NCBI GenBank assembly: GCA_964643075.1
Contig: CAZXQO010000008.1
Location: forward strand, 42,170 to 106,169
Direction of reading: 5' to 3'
Source: Desulfocucumis sp964643075
Lineage (GTDB): Bacteria > Bacillota > Desulfotomaculia > Desulfotomaculales > Desulfocucumaceae
Length of the DNA stretch: 64,000 nt
Shown: one piece after another, positions 59,349 through 64,000 of the stretch
Position numbering within the stretch: position 1 is the stretch's first letter
How the letters are laid out: every line of letters starts with the position of its first letter
Notes under the pieces: generated by a model
The model's input: only the letters and a program-made list of their open reading frames with translations
The model's database searches: none
Told to the model about the DNA's origin: nothing
Made by a program: the position numbers and the translations under genes

Positions 59349-61673
59349 CTAACCTTTAAATTGCGCTGTAGTACTAATTTCAAACAGATATTTTTCAATG
59401 ATATCACCACGATTTGTTCCGCCGGTCATAGCCCGGTCCGGCCCGCTCCGGCGGCTGGCCGTATCCAAAAGCGTTCTTTTCAGGCTCTCCGCCACTTCCG
59501 CTTGCAGTTTGTGATGCTTTTCTGCGGCAGCCCTTGTCAATTGGCGTAGCAGGCGCTGAAAACCTTCATCTTCACCCTGTAGCGCCTGCAGCGCTGAAAT
59601 CATGAAAACCCGGGGATATGGCAGGGGCTGGACGCCGCTTCGAGCAGGCATTTTCAACCTGACAAACAGTGATGCCTTCTCCCTTTCCAGTTGATCCAGG
59701 GTGTCGGCGAAGTTGATTACATAATATACGTCTGTTCCGGCAGTGCCGGGATCTTGCCCGTTATATGACTCTTGTCCGCCGGCGGTGAGATGCTTGCCGT
59801 GCAGAAAAACGAGGCTAATGTCCGCTTTCTCCCGGTAGTCAGTTTTTTTCGATTGCTGGTGCACGGATAGAGAGTCTGAACCTGGTGTGTCTATAAAAAC
59901 AGCGTTTTTTAGCGGCAGGGAGGGGTGAAAAACCTCTACCTTTTCAGTTATGGCGGCATAGGGTGGTAGAGTGATGACAGCGAATTTTTTTCTCTCCTCT
60001 GGGTATGCCAGATCGAAAACAAAGCGTAGTATGTTGTTAAAAGTCAGGCGCACTGAGGTTAGCGGCATGCAATCTTGTACGTGCCGCTGTTTGGACAGAA
60101 ATTTGGGAAGCAGGGAGGCGACTATATTCCTGTCCTCATTTTCCGTAGCGCCGAACCGTCTGAGTGCCTCGTCCAACACATCTTCAAGTTTGTCCCTGTG
60201 TATGTGCAGGAGCTGATTTCCCAGGGTGATTTCCACATCACCGATGGCGGGAAAAATATCCCGATCTGATAACAAAGCATGTAGGGAATCCAATTCTTCC
60301 TTTACCAGACGATACTTTCCCTCTTTTTTTTGCACCGGTTTAAATTCAGGCTGCAACATGGTTTCTACCACCGCTTTTTGAAGCGGGCCGTGGTGCAGAA
60401 ACAGTTTACAGGCGGTGGTTGCCCGATCCCCCGCTGTTAGCAGTGGCTCTCCCAGCAGGGCGTTCAGGAAAGTGGTCTTACCTGATGAAAACGTTCCCAC
60501 TACCTCAATTTGGCATTTTTCCTCCCTGAGTTTTTCCTTCAGGGCCTTTAGCCTTCCCGCCGGAATTAAACGGCAGAGGGCTTTATCACCGGCCATCTTT
60601 TCCACCAGTTCCTCCAATTTGGGGGGAGGTGAAGCCTTTCCCCCTGTTTTAGACGGTTCAGCCTGGGACGGGTTGCTCAGAAGGATTAACCGCCGGGTAT
60701 AGTCTTCCAGCCTGGAATTGATTCTGCCGCTTACCAGCGGCAGGGCATCCATTGCCTCCCGGGCTGCCAGAATACTACGGGCCTCCTGATAAAGCTCCCA
60801 GAACTGCTGCAAAAACTCTCCGTCGTCGCCATTTTTAACAATTTTGTTCAACCTTCCCGGCATCCTGGTATCCATTTCCCGGAGTTGTTTGTCCATCTTT
60901 TTTAGTACCCGCCCGGCCATTTCAGTTTGCATATAGAGGGACAGTATTTCCATGCTGTTAGGGTTACGGGTGTTGATCAGGTGAACGCGGCTCTGGCCCG
61001 GGAATAGCCTGCGAACTACTTCCCTGGTTTCCGGCAGCGGGGTGCCGTCGCTGTGCCCTGTATTGACGTTAATCCAGAAGGATATTGTTTTACCGCCCTC
61101 TGGAACGGCCTTTTTCAATCTGGTAAGGAAGTCGTGGGCGGATGCGTCTATACCTCGCTGGTGAAGCAGGAAGATTATTTCACCGGGGTGGTGGCTGGTG
61201 GTCAGTTTTTCCAGCAGCCGGTCGGTTTCCAAAGACAGTCCCGTTCCCGGGGTATCCACCAGGGAGCACCAGTTCAGTATGCTGGCTGGGTGGCGGATTA
61301 CTACCCTGTCGGAGCCTTTAAGTGAAATCTTTTTTCTGATCAAATCGGACAGGTATTTTTGATCTTTTACCGTCCTTGCTTTTCCCCCTACCATTACTTC
61401 CGCCGCAAAATCATCCCCGGCGATAAAGTGAACCGGGAGGAATGTGGAAGGGGATGCGTCAACGGGGCATATGTGACTTTTCAGCAGGCCGTTGATCAGC
61501 GTGGATTTGCCTGAATTTACGGGTCCCATCACCAGTATATCCGGTAGTTGAATACTGCCCGCCTGGCGTTGCAATTCAAGGGCGCTATTGATGAGCGCGT
61601 AAGCATCGTCCATGGCTACCACTCCGCTATCAGTTATTCCTACTGGAATATATTTGAATCGCAGGTTTTTCAT
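59349..61673 (-). CDS. Tandem dynamin-like GTPase
   Basis: The 774-residue protein has two dynamin-family GTPase domains in one chain: P-loops G-P-V-N-S-G-K-S-T (about residue 50) and G-T-F-S-S-G-K-T-T (about 395), each followed by a D-T-P-G switch motif (V-D-T-P-G-T; I-D-T-P-G-S) and a base-binding N-x-x-D region. Helical stalk segments follow each domain. Bacterial dynamins of this tandem type may act in membrane fusion, vesicle formation or defence. ATG 61673 lacks a good ribosome site; the internal ATG at 61613 has GGAGTGG about 8 nt upstream and may be the real start. Confidence 0.82.
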   Translation of the reverse strand: MKNLRFKYIPVGITDSGVVAMDDAYALINSALELQRQAGSIQLPDILVMGPVNSGKSTLINGLLKSHICPVDASPSTFLPVHFIAGDDFAAEVMVGGKARTVKDQKYLSDLIRKKISLKGSDRVVIRHPASILNWCSLVDTPGTGLSLETDRLLEKLTTSHHPGEIIFLLHQRGIDASAHDFLTRLKKAVPEGGKTISFWINVNTGHSDGTPLPETREVVRRLFPGQSRVHLINTRNPNSMEILSLYMQTEMAGRVLKKMDKQLREMDTRMPGRLNKIVKNGDDGEFLQQFWELYQEARSILAAREAMDALPLVSGRINSRLEDYTRRLILLSNPSQAEPSKTGGKASPPPKLEELVEKMAGDKALCRLIPAGRLKALKEKLREEKCQIEVVGTFSSGKTTFLNALLGEPLLTAGDRATTACKLFLHHGPLQKAVVETMLQPEFKPVQKKEGKYRLVKEELDSLHALLSDRDIFPAIGDVEITLGNQLLHIHRDKLEDVLDEALRRFGATENEDRNIVASLLPKFLSKQRHVQDCMPLTSVRLTFNNILRFVFDLAYPEERKKFAVITLPPYAAITEKVEVFHPSLPLKNAVFIDTPGSDSLSVHQQSKKTDYREKADISLVFLHGKHLTAGGQESYNGQDPGTAGTDVYYVINFADTLDQLEREKASLFVRLKMPARSGVQPLPYPRVFMISALQALQGEDEGFQRLLRQLTRAAAEKHHKLQAEVAESLKRTLLDTASRRSGPDRAMTGGTNRGDIIEKYLFEISTTAQFKG

Positions 61674-61690
61674 GATAGGTAAATTGAAAA

Positions 61691-61716
61691 AAATAAAAAA
61701 CGCCTTTGTGGCGTTG
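61691..61716 (-). terminator. Terminator between the HTH gene and the GTPase gene
   Basis: On the minus strand, aacgcc and ggcgtt arms with an acaaa loop precede a run of T residues. It suggests that the GTPase has its own promoter, or that this is an attenuator. Confidence 0.65.
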
Positions 61717-61745
61717 AAAAAGCGATATGGCGGCCTATAGCCGGT

Positions 61746-62609
61746 TTACTTTTGTTGCAAGGAATATTTATCCAGGAAAATCTCCAGTTGCTCCAGCACC
61801 TCGTCCATGGGCAGTGCCCGGGCTTCTCTTTCGGTGATAGGCCGGCCGAAGGTCAGGCCTTGCTCTTGCTGGTAGCCCCGGCTACGGCGGGGCAGCCGGA
61901 GTTCCCTGGGAAACCATTTCCGGCCTACCGAAAAGGGTGTGTGGAAAGAAAAGCGGTGTTCTCCCCAGTTTATGTTGAATTCAAAAAGGTCATAGTAGCT
62001 GTTGTTTCGGGCACAGCGGGGGCATCCCTCGCCGGACCTGGCCATCTCGGCGTAGCTCATCCCCATGGACCTGGCTTTGTTGCGGCAGTCCTGACAAAGG
62101 TGAATTTTTTGCAGTCCCTCCACCAACAATATTTCCATTTCCGGGTCTTCCCTGAAATGTATGGCCAGGGATTTTAAAACCTTTTCCTTGAGGTCGTACA
62201 AGTATTGTTGCCCCGCCTTGGCGTAATGGTTCAGGTGATAAAGATAGTAGGAGGCCCGTAGTAAATCGGCGGTTCTTTCGGGTACCGGTTCCAGGGAGGA
62301 CAGGAAGTGGTCGCGGCTTTTCCTGACTTGCCGGGCTCCCACCGGTTCCAGCGCTCTGATCCTGCCCGAACGCTGGGCTCCCTGGCGGGCGTTTTCTCTG
62401 GTGGCCCAGCGGCTTAATATACCGGGCATGGCGCTGGTTAGGGAATATACCTGTTCTGGGCTAAAGAGATGTACATCCCCATGTTTAAATTTCTGTCTGC
62501 CTCTTATTTCCAGGTAGCCCTCATCGGTGAGCAGGCGTACTTTGGCCGGGGTGATGCCCAGAGCGGCGCAAACCTGGGCGGTGGTCAGCAAACGGTCGGT
62601 GTTTTGCAT
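61746..62609 (-). CDS. HTH (MerR/excisionase-like) and zinc-ribbon protein
   Basis: The 287-residue protein has an N-terminal winged HTH of the MerR/excisionase kind (about 6-60, T-A-Q-V-C-A-A-L-G-I-T-P-A-K-V-R-L-L) and a central zinc-ribbon-like region with C-Q-D-C (about 170) and C-P-R-C (about 195). The C-terminal ~85 residues are basic. AGAGGGGG precedes ATG 62609. It may regulate the cluster. It does not match a standard MerR effector family. Confidence 0.65.
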   Translation of the reverse strand: MQNTDRLLTTAQVCAALGITPAKVRLLTDEGYLEIRGRQKFKHGDVHLFSPEQVYSLTSAMPGILSRWATRENARQGAQRSGRIRALEPVGARQVRKSRDHFLSSLEPVPERTADLLRASYYLYHLNHYAKAGQQYLYDLKEKVLKSLAIHFREDPEMEILLVEGLQKIHLCQDCRNKARSMGMSYAEMARSGEGCPRCARNNSYYDLFEFNINWGEHRFSFHTPFSVGRKWFPRELRLPRRSRGYQQEQGLTFGRPITEREARALPMDEVLEQLEIFLDKYSLQQK

Positions 62610-62697
62610 ATGAACCCCCTCTTCGAATTGCGAAATTTGTGGTTCGAAAATCAGGCTCCATTACATAGTAACCACTCCGAGACAGGGGGAAGTGTAT

Positions 62698-63759
62698 TTA
62701 CATAAGTTTATAAAGCCCCAGCACTATTTCCAGCATAATTAGCAATACTATGGCCAGTTCCATTATGGTGGACTGCTGGGTGACAATTTCATTGCTGAGC
62801 ATGGTATAGCTTTGCTGAATAATCGATATCTTTCTATCTATGCTGTCGGCCCAGGCCCGGGTGCGGAAAATATTTAGCGCGGCGCCGTATACCCTGGCGT
62901 AAAAAATGTCCTCGGTGACCCTAAGCGAATTGTAGATGCGCTCGGTGATTTCGCTGACGTCCGCCACCAGTTCCATCAGCCGGTTCATAATTCTGCGGTA
63001 CTGCTTGCGCCGGCCGTATTTAGGCACTGTTTCAACATCTTCAATGGCCTGGTACATTTTTTCCATTTCCACACTTAGCAAATCATCGTAATAGCGCAGG
63101 CTAAGGAGTTGGGAATTGGCGAATTCCAGCAGGTCCGGTATGTCTGCACTGCCGGAGGCGTCGTATACCAGCGCGGAGTCCCAGGTAATCACCGCCAGAT
63201 CCTCCTTGCCGTAGGAGAAAGAATTGGCCATAATGTCCCGCCTGGACTGGTCGCTGAGATCTTCCACCTCCGCCAGCAGCAGCGGCGCCGGGTCCCACTC
63301 CGGGTGCCATTTCCGGAAAAAGTAGATAATATAATCCTCCACGAATCCCGACAGGTTTGGCTTGATCAGGGCGTCATACAGAGTGTCCTGAATATGTTTC
63401 AGCTTTCCTTCAAAGATGGGTTCCAGGTCGTCCGTGTTATAAATGTATATAGCCAGCTTGTGGATATGATCATAGTCAAATTCCGGCGGCAGAGAGATCC
63501 TTAATACGACACTGATGACTCCCAGGTCATATATCCTGGCCGAAAAGGCTGCTTGCATCTGGGTTTCCTGCAGGGTAACGGTTTCCTCTCCCAGATCTAT
63601 GGTAACCGGGGGGTTTGTGATTTGTATAGATTTGGGCCGGACCCTGGAAAGTTTCATCCTGGAGGCGGAGCCTGTCTGGGCCAGTATCTGTTCCACCCGC
63701 TCCAGGCTGATTTCCTCCGCCACATCGAATATCCGGTACAGCCAGAAGGAATTGGTCAT
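62698..63759 (-). CDS. RMD1/YagE (DUF155)-like membrane protein
   Basis: The 353-residue protein has the DUF155 layout: a soluble alpha/beta N-terminal half, a helical region (about 180-310, Y-N-S-L-R-V-T-E-D-I-F-Y-A) and one C-terminal transmembrane helix (about 328-350) with a short tail. In yeast Rmd1-type proteins link to the mitochondrial translation apparatus; the bacterial role is unknown. GGTGG before ATG 63759. It is the first gene of the minus-strand cluster. Confidence 0.7.
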   Translation of the reverse strand: MTNSFWLYRIFDVAEEISLERVEQILAQTGSASRMKLSRVRPKSIQITNPPVTIDLGEETVTLQETQMQAAFSARIYDLGVISVVLRISLPPEFDYDHIHKLAIYIYNTDDLEPIFEGKLKHIQDTLYDALIKPNLSGFVEDYIIYFFRKWHPEWDPAPLLLAEVEDLSDQSRRDIMANSFSYGKEDLAVITWDSALVYDASGSADIPDLLEFANSQLLSLRYYDDLLSVEMEKMYQAIEDVETVPKYGRRKQYRRIMNRLMELVADVSEITERIYNSLRVTEDIFYARVYGAALNIFRTRAWADSIDRKISIIQQSYTMLSNEIVTQQSTIMELAIVLLIMLEIVLGLYKLM

Positions 63760-64000
63760 ATTTAACCACCATATAATATGATTTGAAATATTGTATCAGT
63801 ATTTCAACAGTCCGGCAAATTTTTTAGCTTAAAGTCAAGGGGCGGTTCCCCCTGACTCACTTATTAACCCCTCATGGCTGAAGCATCCATAGCTGGAAAC
63901 GGCTAAATATATTCCACAATTATCTTGAAAATAGTAAAGAAAGGAAAAATTTTTATTATCGACATATTATGACATATTAAACCAGCACAATATGATAAAA
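63760..64000. other. AT-rich end region with one small hairpin
   Basis: This region upstream of the DUF155 gene has an inverted repeat agtcaagggg / cccctgact (63833-63857). It probably holds the promoter of the minus-strand cluster, but I could not identify a convincing box pair. No coding frame is seen to the window edge. Confidence 0.4.

Overview
The window looks like chromosome of an anaerobic, spore-forming Gram-positive bacterium of the Desulfotomaculum/Pelotomaculum type (Clostridia, Peptococcaceae). The reasons are a YlmC/YmxH-type sporulation protein, long-form HPF next to secA and prfB, a CooT-type nickel protein, SLH-domain surface proteins, a membrane pyrophosphatase of the K+-dependent type, frequent TTG/GTG starts with strong AGGAGG-like ribosome sites, and many short hairpin repeats. 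This assignment is inference; no rRNA or tRNA gene is present. Most genes are on the + strand.

Layout: 1-710 is the 3' end of an AT-rich surface protein gene. 0.9-13.8 kb holds ymxH-like, metK (behind three tandem 77-bp repeats), a GGDEF protein, comF, a cold-shock gene, hpf, secA, prfB (programmed +1 frameshift), a YitT protein and split transketolase. 14.0-16.2 kb (minus) is a large SLH protein. 16.4-20.6 kb is ftsE-ftsX-M23 hydrolase activator-ctpA, a cell-division/cell-wall cluster. 20.6-23.2 kb holds cooT (with a heptanucleotide repeat in its leader), an overlapping HAM1-like/SIR2-like gene pair and a uracil-DNA glycosylase. 23.2-27.9 kb holds a DUF2508 gene, a Gly/Gln-rich binding lipoprotein and an SLH/beta-propeller pair. 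28.1-28.9 kb is a MntA/HepT-type toxin-antitoxin pair. 29.1-36.3 kb is uvrB, a small AbrB-like gene, uvrA and uvrC. 36.4-42.9 kb is sugar metabolism (HAD phosphatase, ROK kinase, glycogen debranching enzyme, pgi) plus a PHP phosphoesterase. 43.0-49.9 kb is rapZ-yvcK-(deacetylase)-whiA, an acyltransferase, a DUF1405 protein and rpoN. 50.4-58.1 kb is pgk-tpiA-gpmI-eno, secG and hppA. 58.5-63.8 kb (minus) is an unusual cluster: three small coiled-coil proteins, a tandem dynamin-like GTPase, an HTH/zinc-ribbon protein and an RMD1/YagE-like membrane protein.

The best candidate for an unusual system is the HAM1-SIR2 pair at 21115-22492. The two genes overlap. The HAM1 partner has lost residues needed for nucleotide hydrolysis, while the SIR2 partner keeps its NAD-site motifs. 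This suggests a nucleotide sensor coupled to an NAD-degrading effector, in the style of the Kongming KomB/KomC defence proteins but without a KomA deaminase in this window. The dynamin cluster is a second candidate.

At least three families of dispersed palindromic repeats lie between genes, and one supplies the 3' ends of two coding sequences.
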